A stretch of DNA of 18,955 nucleotides from RGIG4708 sp045538875. GTDB taxonomy: Bacteria > Bacillota > Clostridia > UMGS1810. A program made the position numbers and the translations under genes. The DNA is taken from assembly GCA_045538875.1 (NCBI GenBank), contig JAZQEG010000018.1, forward strand, positions 1 through 18,955. The letters run 5' to 3'. The first letter of the stretch is position 1; each line of letters begins with the position of its first letter. The notes below the pieces were generated by a model. It did not search any database, had not been told where the DNA came from, and saw nothing but the letters and a program-made list of their open reading frames with translations. Below, one piece after another: positions 5,914 through 13,097 of the stretch.

Positions 5914-7980
5914 TTGAGTTCAAAACTTGTAATTGTTGAGTCACCGTCAAAGGCAACCACAATAAAAAAATATCTCGGCAAGGGGTACACTGTTGTTGCG
6001 AGCATGGGTCACATTATAGATTTGCCCAAAAGTGATTTGGGTATAGATGTGGACAACAACTATCAACCGAGATATATTACAATAAGAGGAAAAGGCGATT
6101 TGGTAAAAAGCCTCAAAAAGCAGGCAAAATCTGCAGACAAAATATATCTTGCAACTGACCCTGACCGTGAGGGTGAGGCCATATCGTGGCACCTTGCAAA
6201 TCTGCTCAATATAGATATAAATTCTAAATGTCGAGTTACATTTAACGAAATTACCAAAAAAGCTGTTGCAGCTGGCATAAAAGAGCCTCGCGCAATTGAT
6301 ATAGACCTTGTTGATTCACAGCAGGCAAGACGAGTGCTTGACCGAATTGTAGGCTACAAAATAAGCCCGCTTTTGTGGAAAAAGGTCAAAAAAGGCTTAA
6401 GTGCAGGCAGAGTTCAGAGTGTGGCAACCAAGCTTATATGTGACAGAGAAACCGAGATTAATGCGTTTGAACCAAAAGAATATTGGACAATAGATGTTCA
6501 TTTTACAAAAGACCGCAAAAAATTTGTTGCAAAATTTTATGGTGAGGCAGGCAATAAAAAAGAAATTTCCAGCCAAAGCGCAGCACAAAAGGTTGTAGAC
6601 ACAGTGTTGGGCAAAAGCTTTGTTGTATCGGAAATAAAGCAATCCGAAAAAAAGAGATACCCCGCCCCTCCCTTTATTACAAGTACACTTCAGCAGGAGG
6701 CAAGCCGCAAGCTTAACTTTACAACCACGCGTACAATGCAGGCGGCACAGCAGCTTTACGAGGGTGTTAACATAAAAGGTAAAGGCCAGATTGGTCTTAT
6801 CACATATATGCGAACAGATTCACTTCGTATTTCGGATGATGCAAGGCTTGAGGCAAAGCAGTTTATTCTTGACACATATGGCAGTGATTATTATCCAAAG
6901 CAGCCCAAAATATACAAAACAAAAAAGAATGCGCAGGATGCCCACGAGGCAATCAGACCTTCGTATGTAGAAGTAACTCCCGAGGTTGCAAAGGCATCTC
7001 TTACGGGCGACCAGTACAAAATTTACAAGCTCATATGGGAGCGCTTTATTGCAAGCCAGATGTCCGATTGCATAATGGATACTGTTGCAGTTACCTTTGA
7101 GGCGGAAAAATATCAGTTCAGAGCATCAGGCTCGGCTGTTAAATTTGCGGGCTTTACCTGCCTTTACAGCGAGGGCAGTGACGAGGAAGAACAAAAACAA
7201 ACAAAGCTTCCAAAGCTTGAAAAAGGCGACAACCTCACTGCAGAAAAAATCCAACCTGAGCAGCATTTTACGCAGCCGCCTGCACGCTATACCGAGGCTA
7301 CGCTCATAAAAGCTCTCGAGGAGCTTGGAATTGGCAGGCCGAGCACATATTCACCAACAATTTCTACCATTTTGGCAAGAGGATATATTGTAAGAGAAAA
7401 GAAAATACTTTCGCCTACTGAGCTTGGTATGATTGTAAACGACATAATTGCGGAACACTTTAAAGACATTGTAGATGTTGACTTTACTGCCAATATGGAA
7501 CAAAGGCTTGATTCTGTAGAGGGCGGCGACGAAAGCTGGACAAAAATCATAGACAATTTTTACAAACCTTTTGCTGTTCAGCTTAAAGAGGCTGAGCAAA
7601 AAATAGGCCATGTTGAATTAAAAGATGAGGTTTCGGATGTGGTTTGCGACAAATGCGGCGCAATGATGGTGTATAAACAGGGCAAATTTGGCAAGTTTTT
7701 GGCATGCCCCGAATTTCCAAAATGCCGCAACACAAAAACCATTGTAAAAGAGGTAGGAGTACCTTGCCCAAAATGCGGCGGCGAAGTTATCGAAAAAAAA
7801 TCACGCCGAGGTAAAGTTTTTTATGGTTGTACAAAATTCCCTGAATGTGACTTTACCTCGTGGAACAAGCCTACAACACAAAAATGCGACAAATGCGGCG
7901 GCACTTTGTTTGAAAGATCAGGCAGAAGCAAAAAGCTTTATTGCCCCGATTGCGAAGAGGCTTCAAAAGGAGCAAAATAA
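5914..7980 (+). CDS. topA: DNA topoisomerase I (type IA)
   Basis: Relaxes negative supercoils by single-strand passage through a 5'-phosphotyrosine link. Seen: Toprim domain starting LVIVESPSKA with Glu9 and TDPDREGE (81-88), active-site tyrosine in GLITYMRTDSLRIS (Tyr298), the conserved GLSAGRVQS (161-169) and EALGIGRPSTYSPT-like ELGIGRPSTYSPT (470-482), and three C-terminal four-cysteine zinc ribbons (Cys578/581/598/604, 618/621/639/645, 658/661/677/680). The start is taken as TTG at 5914 (688 aa): AGAAGGGAG lies upstream at suitable spacing and the Toprim strand begins at once. A 25-codon upstream extension in frame overlaps dprA and adds nothing conserved. Its stop overlaps the trmFO start by one base (TAATG), so the two are coupled. 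Confidence 0.97.
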   Translation: MSSKLVIVESPSKATTIKKYLGKGYTVVASMGHIIDLPKSDLGIDVDNNYQPRYITIRGKGDLVKSLKKQAKSADKIYLATDPDREGEAISWHLANLLNIDINSKCRVTFNEITKKAVAAGIKEPRAIDIDLVDSQQARRVLDRIVGYKISPLLWKKVKKGLSAGRVQSVATKLICDRETEINAFEPKEYWTIDVHFTKDRKKFVAKFYGEAGNKKEISSQSAAQKVVDTVLGKSFVVSEIKQSEKKRYPAPPFITSTLQQEASRKLNFTTTRTMQAAQQLYEGVNIKGKGQIGLITYMRTDSLRISDDARLEAKQFILDTYGSDYYPKQPKIYKTKKNAQDAHEAIRPSYVEVTPEVAKASLTGDQYKIYKLIWERFIASQMSDCIMDTVAVTFEAEKYQFRASGSAVKFAGFTCLYSEGSDEEEQKQTKLPKLEKGDNLTAEKIQPEQHFTQPPARYTEATLIKALEELGIGRPSTYSPTISTILARGYIVREKKILSPTELGMIVNDIIAEHFKDIVDVDFTANMEQRLDSVEGGDESWTKIIDNFYKPFAVQLKEAEQKIGHVELKDEVSDVVCDKCGAMMVYKQGKFGKFLACPEFPKCRNTKTIVKEVGVPCPKCGGEVIEKKSRRGKVFYGCTKFPECDFTSWNKPTTQKCDKCGGTLFERSGRSKKLYCPDCEEASKGAK

Positions 7981-9287
7981 TGACAGTTAATGTAATAGGT
8001 GCAGGACTTGCAGGCTGCGAAGCGGCTTGGCAGCTTGCAAACAGAGGTATAAAAGTAAATTTGTACGAGATGAAGCCAAAGCAGTTTTCGCCTGCTCATC
8101 ATATTGAGTATCTTGCAGAACTTGTGTGCTCAAATTCGCTCCGCTCCAATCAGATAGAAAATGCTGTCGGCCTTTTAAAAGAGGAAATGCGCGAGCTCAA
8201 TTCACTTATTATGGAGTGCGCCGATGCCGCAGCGGTACCTGCAGGGGGAGCACTTGCGGTAGATAGAGTTGGCTTTTCAAAAATGGTTACCGACAAAATA
8301 ACCTCTCATCCAAATATAACTCTTATAAATGAAGAAATTAAAGATATAAACCCAGACGAATATACAATAGTTGCAACAGGCCCGCTTACATCTGGGGATA
8401 TGTATCAGCATATAAGAGAATTTTTTGGTGACGGATATCTCCACTTTTTTGATGCTGCAGCGCCCATTGTCACTTTAGATAGCATTGATATGAGCATAGC
8501 TTACCGTGCTGCACGCTACGGCAAGGGCGATGCAGACTATATCAACTGCCCTATGAGCAAAGAGGAGTATGAAGAGTTTTATGAGGCACTTATTGGTGCC
8601 GAGTGTGCAAAGCTTCACAATCACGACAAAGAAACTGTGTTTGAAGGGTGTATGCCTGTGGAAACAATGGCAAAGCGAGGCAATCAGACATTACTGTTTG
8701 GCCCGCTTAAGCCTGTTGGCCTGCCCGACCCAAAAACAGGGCAAACACCTTATGCGGTGGTTCAGCTCCGTCAGGACAACAAAGAGGGCACTTTGTATAA
8801 TATAGTAGGTTTTCAAACGCATCTTAAGTTCCCTGAGCAAAAAAGAGTTTTTAGTATGATACCTGGCTTAAAGGACGCGCAATTTGCACGCTACGGCGTA
8901 ATGCACCGCAACACCTTTATAAATTCGCCAAAGCTTTTAAACAAATATTATCAGACAATCAAAAATCAAAAGATATTTTTTGCAGGTCAGATAACAGGTG
9001 TTGAGGGTTATGTGGAATCGGCATCATCAGGGCTTGTAGCAGGCATAAATATGGCAAAAATGCTAAAGGGCGAAAATATGGTAGATTTTACAAACCTCAC
9101 TGCTTTGGGTGGATTAAGCCATTATATAAGCGAGGGCAGCGTGGGCGATTTTCAGCCTATGAACGTTACCTTTGGCATAATAGAGCCGCTGGGCTACAGA
9201 GTAAAGGGCAAGCGCGAAAAAAATGCTCAAATCGCACAGCGCGCCATAGAAAAATTAAATGAAATTAAAAAGGAATATAATATATAG
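7980..9287 (+). CDS. trmFO: Methylenetetrahydrofolate-tRNA (uracil-54-C5)-methyltransferase TrmFO
   Basis: FAD- and folate-dependent enzyme forming m5U54 in the tRNA T-loop, using 5,10-methylenetetrahydrofolate rather than SAM. Seen: FAD dinucleotide-binding VIGAGLAGCEAAWQLA (5-20), the family block ELVCSNSLRS with Cys50, a second conserved cysteine in FEGCMPVE (Cys224), corresponding to the two functional cysteines of the Bacillus enzyme, and the C-terminal GVEGYVESASSGLVAGIN region. The start is the ATG at 7980 (435 aa, normal), with AGGAG 7 nt upstream; 13 extra codons lie in frame inside topA but are not conserved. In many Firmicutes xerC-hslVU-codY follows; here the string ends and an accessory island begins. 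Confidence 0.97.
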   Translation: MTVNVIGAGLAGCEAAWQLANRGIKVNLYEMKPKQFSPAHHIEYLAELVCSNSLRSNQIENAVGLLKEEMRELNSLIMECADAAAVPAGGALAVDRVGFSKMVTDKITSHPNITLINEEIKDINPDEYTIVATGPLTSGDMYQHIREFFGDGYLHFFDAAAPIVTLDSIDMSIAYRAARYGKGDADYINCPMSKEEYEEFYEALIGAECAKLHNHDKETVFEGCMPVETMAKRGNQTLLFGPLKPVGLPDPKTGQTPYAVVQLRQDNKEGTLYNIVGFQTHLKFPEQKRVFSMIPGLKDAQFARYGVMHRNTFINSPKLLNKYYQTIKNQKIFFAGQITGVEGYVESASSGLVAGINMAKMLKGENMVDFTNLTALGGLSHYISEGSVGDFQPMNVTFGIIEPLGYRVKGKREKNAQIAQRAIEKLNEIKKEYNI

Positions 9288-9318
9288 CCATTGGAGTATT
9301 ATCTGAACTCCAGTGGCT
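9286..9318 (+). other. Stem-loop overlapping the trmFO stop codon
   Basis: A 12-bp stem with one G-T wobble (AGCCATTGGAGT at 9286-9297 with ACTCCAGTGGCT at 9307-9318). No T-run follows, so it is probably an mRNA 3'-end stabilising or accessory hairpin before the terminator at 9325-9353. Confidence 0.5.
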
Positions 9319-9324
9319 AAGCAA

Positions 9325-9353
9325 CCCCGCCTGATATTTGCTATTGAGCGGGG
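9325..9353 (+). terminator. Probable terminator of the dprA-topA-trmFO string
   Basis: A CCCCGC/GCGGGG stem (9325-9330 with 9348-9353) followed by CTATTTATTAT. The T-tract is interrupted, so strength is uncertain, but position and GC stem fit a terminator. Confidence 0.6.
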
Positions 9354-9396
9354 CTATTTATTATCTTGACATATTTTCATTTTTTTCAAATAGTAG

Positions 9397-9425
9397 TCGA
9401 CATTTATTTTTAAATAAGATATAAT
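9397..9425 (+). promoter_or_regulatory. Strong promoter in front of the toxin-like ORF
   Basis: TCGACA (9397-9402), 17-nt spacer, TATAAT (9420-9425). It is one mismatch from consensus and is placed between the trmFO terminator and the toxin-like ORF. A second TTGACA at 9366-9371 has no good -10 at the right spacing. Confidence 0.7.
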
Positions 9426-9433
9426 TAAAGAAA

Positions 9434-9474
9434 AAACACACTTACAAACTGCGGCAACAGTTATAAGTGTGTTT
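9434..9474 (+). other. Inverted repeat in the toxin leader, enclosing the GTG start
   Basis: An 11-bp perfect repeat, AAACACACTTA (9434-9444) and TAAGTGTGTTT (9464-9474), with a 19-nt loop. It starts right at the expected transcript start of the 9397-9425 promoter, and its right arm contains the only plausible early start codon (GTG 9469), which lacks a visible ribosome binding site. If folded, the RNA would bury the start. Confidence 0.55.
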
Positions 9475-9984
9475 AGTAGCATATCTGCAATACCCGGTGT
9501 GGATACATTTGCTGACCTTGCGGCAATACCGGTAGATTTGGCGCGAGGTGACTACTTTTCGGCAACGCTTGACCTGCTTGGAGCAGTGCCCTTTGTCGGC
9601 GAGATTGCAGACACCGCAAAGCTTGCCAAGGTGGCTGACGATGCGGTTGATGCGGCAAAAGCGGCGAAGAAACATACAAATCACGCCAAAACATTAATAA
9701 AAACAACTAAAAAGAGTTCTGCATTGAATATGATAGGTGATCTACCAGCAAACATTCAAAAAGGAACAAAATCATTTTTTAAGGGAAGTTCTAATAATTA
9801 TAATAATTATTCTGTTACAAAAAACAAAAACAATACTTATACTGTTAAAATGGAAAATCCCGGAAGAGTTCCTGGTTCAAAAGCCATTTATTATAAAATT
9901 ATGGATAGTAACGGAAATACAATGAAAGTGTACAAAGATACTTTTGACCCAAGTGGGAATTTGGTTCACAGAAAGGATAAGTAA
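9469..9984 (+). CDS. Orphan polymorphic-toxin C-terminal cassette (pretoxin plus variable tip)
   Basis: The N-terminal part (about 1-65), rich in Ala, Asp and Gly with PVDLARGDYFSATLDLLGAV (21-40) and PFVGEIAD, looks like the pretoxin (PT-TG-like) segment that precedes the toxin tip in secreted polymorphic toxins. The Lys/Asn-rich tail (about 70-171, with NPGRVPGSKAIYYK and DPSGNLVHRKDK) would be the toxic tip; I do not recognise its catalytic family. GC falls from about 54% (9481-9660) to about 27% (9721-9900). The pretoxin-like frame stays open upstream to a stop at 9415, and there is no delivery domain, signal peptide or repeat. It therefore looks like a displaced end of a larger toxin. 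The GTG start at 9469 is uncertain; an in-frame TTG about 85 codons later with AAGAG before it would yield only the tip. Confidence 0.65.
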   Translation: MFSSISAIPGVDTFADLAAIPVDLARGDYFSATLDLLGAVPFVGEIADTAKLAKVADDAVDAAKAAKKHTNHAKTLIKTTKKSSALNMIGDLPANIQKGTKSFFKGSSNNYNNYSVTKNKNNTYTVKMENPGRVPGSKAIYYKIMDSNGNTMKVYKDTFDPSGNLVHRKDK

Positions 9985-9986
9985 AT

Positions 9987-10346
9987 ATGGATAATGGTTT
10001 GAAAGCGTTTTTAAATTTAAAAATATCTTTAAAGCAATTAAAAAAAGAAATTGGGAATGATTTATATAATATTGAAGTTGAAAGACCGCAAAAAGTTTGC
10101 GCGGTAGATGTAATATGGGCAATTCGGGAGTATATGTCTGGTAATATTACTTTGCAGACATTACTTGATTGGGTAAATGTCATATGGTTTACCGATTTGT
10201 ATGAGTACAATGAAAATGAGGAAGAATCTATTGCAAGCGTTGTGTCGCTGCTTGAAACAATGGATGAAGTCGGAGTGGATTTTTCAAAAGATGATTTATT
10301 AAAAATGATTAATTCTCTTGAAAAAAATAATGTGTGCAATATTTAA
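9987..10346 (+). CDS. Small acidic protein, probable immunity protein of the preceding toxin
   Basis: A 119-residue soluble protein with no signal or membrane segment. It is helical and acidic, with LLDWVNVIWFTDLYEYNENE (59-78) as its most distinctive block. The ATG lies 2 nt after the toxin-like ORF's stop, with GAAAGGA 9 nt upstream, so the pair is transcribed and translated together. It shares the low GC of the toxin tip, as expected if tip and immunity gene move as one unit. The general look is of small colicin/CDI-type immunity proteins, but I cannot name the family. The immunity role is inferred from position, charge and composition. Confidence 0.7.
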   Translation: MDNGLKAFLNLKISLKQLKKEIGNDLYNIEVERPQKVCAVDVIWAIREYMSGNITLQTLLDWVNVIWFTDLYEYNENEEESIASVVSLLETMDEVGVDFSKDDLLKMINSLEKNNVCNI

Positions 10347-10440
10347 AATTATTAAAAAGCTGTAAAGATAGGAGTAGGTTTTGTTTTTTAGTACTTAAAA
10401 ATTCATTGGAGAGAAAATAAGAGCAATTAGAGAGCAATTA

Positions 10441-10511
10441 GGGACGTGCCTGTTTTTGCGCATTTTTTGATTTTGATTTAATGTAAAACGTGTAAAATCA
10501 GGCACGACCCC
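10441..10511. repeat. Inverted-repeat element, MITE/REP-like remnant
   Basis: Terminal repeats GGGACGTGCCTG (10441-10452) and CAGGCACGACCC (10499-10510) match at 11 of 12 positions over a 70-nt unit whose inner arms are also loosely complementary. A direct repeat, GAGCAATTA, lies at its left edge (10421-10429 and 10432-10440). No transposase is present. The form suggests a small non-autonomous element or a REP/RAYT-type palindrome, but copy number elsewhere is unknown. Confidence 0.5.
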
Positions 10512-10543
10512 AACTGTTCCTAAGAGAAAATATTTGTAAAATC

Positions 10544-10574
10544 AAAACATCTGACCAAATTGGTCAGATGTTTT
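10544..10574 (-). terminator. Terminator of the AbrB-like gene
   Basis: Near-perfect palindrome with core ACATCTGACC/GGTCAGATGT, flanked by AAAA and TTTT; it overlaps the AbrB stop codon and is followed on the minus strand by TTTTGATTTT. The symmetry means it could also stop transcription coming from the toxin side. Confidence 0.85.
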
Positions 10575-10827
10575 ATTCGCTTACAATATTCTTTTTAATA
10601 TCGCCTATGCATATAGCGCAAACAGGCTTGCCTTTATATTCACCAAGAAAATCCTCTCTGTGACAGAAAATGCAGCCCTTTTTGGGCTTTTTAAGTATTA
10701 TCAAATCATCGTCCACGCATATTTCAAGGCCGTCGCCCGGGTTTATTTTGTTAAGGGCGCGTATTTCTTTGGGGATAACAATTCTGCCAAGCTTGTCTAT
10801 TTCGCGGATAATGCCTGTTGATTTCAT
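10573..10827 (-). CDS. AbrB/SpoVT-family transcriptional regulator with CxxC...CxxC tail
   Basis: Small DNA-binding regulator of 84 residues. Residues 1-48 are a classic swapped-hairpin AbrB domain (STGIIREIDKLGRIVIPKEI at 3-22, then GDGLEICVDDDLIILKK). The tail has Cys52-x2-Cys55 and Cys70-x2-Cys73 around HREDFLGEYKGKP, which looks like a small zinc ribbon; many Clostridia carry AbrB proteins of this type. GAGGTGA precedes the ATG. AbrB family members control transition-state and sporulation genes or act as antitoxins; no toxin partner is beside it, so a global or local regulator is more likely. Its upstream region has AT-rich palindromes that may be self-operators. Target genes cannot be told from sequence. 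Confidence 0.9.
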   Translation of the reverse strand: MKSTGIIREIDKLGRIVIPKEIRALNKINPGDGLEICVDDDLIILKKPKKGCIFCHREDFLGEYKGKPVCAICIGDIKKNIVSE

Positions 10828-10884
10828 AAAAATTCACCTCATGGAAAGTGTAGTACAAATATGTTATCATAAAACAAATAAAAA

Positions 10885-10917
10885 ATCAATAATTATTGAT
10901 AATTATACAATATATTG
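10885..10917. promoter_or_regulatory. AT-rich palindromes and -10 upstream of the AbrB-like gene, possible operator
   Basis: The 16-bp perfect palindrome ATCAATAATTATTGAT (10885-10900) is followed by a minus-strand TATAAT (10902-10907) and a second palindrome, CAATATATTG (10908-10917). The matching -35 is weak. The first palindrome would cover the transcript start, as a repressor site would. In such AT-rich DNA a chance palindrome is possible. Confidence 0.4.
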
Positions 10918-10973
10918 TGTGCTATTTGTTTAAAATGACAACTTTTAGTAAATTTTTTTTACGTTTTTGACAC

Positions 10974-11002
10974 TTGAAATTATTTCTATTTGGTTATAAA
11001 AT
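10974..11002 (+). promoter_or_regulatory. Probable promoter of the purine permease operon
   Basis: TTGAAA (10974-10979), 17-nt spacer, TAAAAT (10997-11002), giving a start near 11009 and a leader of about 30 nt. The leader is too short for a purine riboswitch. Confidence 0.55.
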
Positions 11003-11038
11003 TAAAGTGTGTTACTTTTTTACAAAGGAGAGAAAAAA

Positions 11039-12391
11039 ATGGAAAAGTTATTTAAACTCAAACAACACGGTACCAATGTAAGAACCGAAATTCTTGCAGG
11101 TATCACCACATTTTTGGCAATGGCATACATACTTGCCGTAAACCCAAGCTATCTTGGCGGAATTGAAGGTGCTTCGGCTCCTGCAATCTTTATGGCAACT
11201 GCACTTTCGGCTGCTATTGCTACAATTTGTATGGCATTTTTTGCAAATTACCCTGTTGCGCTTGCTTCGGGTATGGGCCTTAACGCATTTTTTGCATACA
11301 CAGTATGCGGTGCAATGGGTTGCTCTTATCAGGTAGCGCTCACTGCTGTTCTTGTTGAAGGTATTATATTTATAATTCTTTCACTTTTCAAATTCAGAGA
11401 GGCACTTGTTAACAAAATCCCTGCAAACCTTAAATTTGGTATTACAGCAGGTATTGGTTTGTTTATTACAATTATTGCACTGCTTAATGCAAAGGTTATC
11501 GTAGCAGATCCTGCAACAACAGTTGCACTTGGCAACCTTGCTTCTGTTCCTGTAGCACTTTCGCTTATCGGCCTTTTGATTATTGGTGTACTCCAGTACA
11601 AAAAGGTTCCTGGCGGAATTTTGCTTGGTATTATCATTACCTGGATTTTGGGTATTATAGCAGAGCTTACAGGCATTTATGTTGTAGACCCTGCAAACGG
11701 AGTTTACTCTGTAATTCCTAATCTCTCTTGGGAAGCAATCAAAGGCAACTTTGCAGCTCCTGCAATGTTTAATTTTGATTTTGGTTTTGTTGTTAAAAAC
11801 TTTGCATCATTTGCAATTATTACATTTACATTCCTTTATACCGATATTTTTGATACTGTTGGTACACTTATTGGTGTTACACAAAAAGCAGGCATCATGA
11901 AAGAGGACGGCACACTTCCTAAGGCTGGCGGTGCTCTTATGGCTGACGCTGTAGGTACAGTTGTTGGTGCTTGTATGGGTACATCAACTGTTACAAGCTA
12001 TGTAGAATCATCTGCAGGTGTTGCAGCAGGCGGTAAAACAGGTCTTACAGCTTTAACAACAGGTATAATGTTCCTTGTTGCTATTGTATTTGCACCTGTA
12101 TTTCTTGCAATTCCATCGTTTGCAACAACTCCTGCTATGCTTTATGTTGGTATTCTTATGCTCAGTGCTATTAAGAATATGGACTTTGAAGGTGACATTG
12201 CAGATGTTATCGGCGGCTTCCTTGCAGTTGTTATGATGCCGTTTGCATACTCAATTGCAACAGGTATTATGTTTGGTATTCTTTCTTGGGTAATCCTCAA
12301 GGTTATTACAGGCAAAATTAAAGATGTAAGCGCAATTATGTGGATTTCGTTTGCACTGTTTGCAATATACATTGCAACACTTGTTATGTAA
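11039..12391 (+). CDS. NCS2-family (AzgA/PbuG-type) purine permease
   Basis: Inner-membrane proton symporter for purine bases, probably guanine/hypoxanthine or adenine, of the AzgA-like branch of NCS2. The 450 residues are about a dozen hydrophobic segments. Seen: N-terminal TNVRTEILAGITTFLAMAYI, GMGLNAFFAYTVCG, a central TFLYTDIFDTVGTLIGV that carries the substrate-site acidic residues in this family, and GTSTVTSYVESSAGVAAGGK, the most diagnostic block; all closely resemble B. subtilis PbuG/PbuO as I recall them. The start is the ATG at 11039 with AAGGAGAG 8 nt upstream; an upstream extension of ten codons is not supported. A purine phosphoribosyltransferase follows 88 nt later on the same strand, so imported base would be trapped as nucleotide. 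Exact base specificity cannot be read from the sequence. Confidence 0.93.
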   Translation: MEKLFKLKQHGTNVRTEILAGITTFLAMAYILAVNPSYLGGIEGASAPAIFMATALSAAIATICMAFFANYPVALASGMGLNAFFAYTVCGAMGCSYQVALTAVLVEGIIFIILSLFKFREALVNKIPANLKFGITAGIGLFITIIALLNAKVIVADPATTVALGNLASVPVALSLIGLLIIGVLQYKKVPGGILLGIIITWILGIIAELTGIYVVDPANGVYSVIPNLSWEAIKGNFAAPAMFNFDFGFVVKNFASFAIITFTFLYTDIFDTVGTLIGVTQKAGIMKEDGTLPKAGGALMADAVGTVVGACMGTSTVTSYVESSAGVAAGGKTGLTALTTGIMFLVAIVFAPVFLAIPSFATTPAMLYVGILMLSAIKNMDFEGDIADVIGGFLAVVMMPFAYSIATGIMFGILSWVILKVITGKIKDVSAIMWISFALFAIYIATLVM

Positions 12392-12421
12392 TAAATATTT
12401 TTTAATTAAATATACTGATAA

Positions 12422-12446
12422 GAGGCTGTCCCCAAGGGGCAGTCTC
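12422..12446 (+). other. Intercistronic hairpin between permease and phosphoribosyltransferase
   Basis: An 11-bp stem (GAGGCTGTCCC with GGGGCAGTCTC, two wobbles) with a 3-nt loop. No U-tract follows, so it is more likely an mRNA processing or stability element, or a weak attenuator lowering expression of the second gene. Confidence 0.5.
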
Positions 12447-12479
12447 AAATCGTTTATAACTTTAATTATGGAGGCAAGC

Positions 12480-13034
12480 ATGGAAAAAACATACACATTA
12501 AACGTTGCCGGTTTAAAAAGAGATTTAAAATTTTACAAAATAGACGACAATTTGTGCATTGCAGCATTTATAATGTTTGGCGATGTTGAGCTCACTCAAA
12601 AGTGCGCCGAGCACCTTGCGGCAAAAGCTCCCGAGCACGACATTGTATTTACAGCCGAGTGCAAAAGCATCCCTCTTGTTTACGAATACAGCAAGCAAAC
12701 AGGTAAGCCTTATATCGTGGCGCGCAAAGGCCCCAAGGTTTATATGGAGGATGTTATATCAACAGCTGCACAGTCTATTACAACAGTAAATATGCAAAAG
12801 CTGTGCATTGGCAAAGATGATGTACAAAAGCTTAAGGGCAAAAAGGTACTTATAATGGATGATGTTATAAGCACAGGCGGCTCACTTAATTCTCTTGAAT
12901 TTCTTGTAAAAAAGGCAGGAGGTCAAATTGTGGGCAAAATGGCAGTGCTTGCCGAGGGCGAGGCTGCAGAGCGCGATGATTTGATATTCCTAGAAAAGCT
13001 ACCTCTTTTTGATGCGAAAGGCAATGCAATTTAA
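12480..13034 (+). CDS. Purine (adenine-type) phosphoribosyltransferase
   Basis: Converts a free purine base and PRPP to the nucleoside monophosphate in the cytoplasm. Seen: the type I PRTase PRPP-binding motif VLIMDDVISTGGS (123-135), the preceding AECKSIPLVYEYSKQTGKPY (60-79) and ARKGPKVYM (81-89) typical of Apt/Xpt-type enzymes, and a variable hood. The 184 residues fit. It differs from E. coli-type Apt at the N-terminus (MEKTYTLNVAGLKRDL), and belongs to a branch often annotated in Clostridia as adenine or generic phosphoribosyltransferase, so the base is not certain. The start is the ATG at 12480 with GGAGG 5-6 nt before it; in-frame codons upstream run through the intercistronic hairpin and are unlikely to be translated. 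It pairs with the purine permease for salvage. Confidence 0.9.
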   Translation: MEKTYTLNVAGLKRDLKFYKIDDNLCIAAFIMFGDVELTQKCAEHLAAKAPEHDIVFTAECKSIPLVYEYSKQTGKPYIVARKGPKVYMEDVISTAAQSITTVNMQKLCIGKDDVQKLKGKKVLIMDDVISTGGSLNSLEFLVKKAGGQIVGKMAVLAEGEAAERDDLIFLEKLPLFDAKGNAI

Positions 13035-13079
13035 AAAACGGGGTGTAAAAATCATTTTGATTTTTACACCCCGTTTTTT
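13033..13079. terminator. Strong bidirectional terminator
   Basis: A 22-bp perfect stem with a 3-nt loop (13033-13054 with 13058-13079, core ACGGGGTGTAAAAATCA), with A-run on the left and T-run on the right. It overlaps the phosphoribosyltransferase stop and lies 18 nt past the stop of the convergent lytic transglycosylase gene, so it can end both transcripts. Confidence 0.93.
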
Positions 13080-13097
13080 TGAAATTTGACCAATACA

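Noticed and set aside
9388..9500. Complete full-length polymorphic toxin gene upstream
   Set aside because: The frame closes at 9415, and the DNA before it is terminator and promoter; no delivery or repeat domain lies in the window.
10828..11038. Purine riboswitch upstream of the permease
   Set aside because: The gap lacks the conserved purine aptamer junction and paired loops, and the predicted leader is only about 30 nt.
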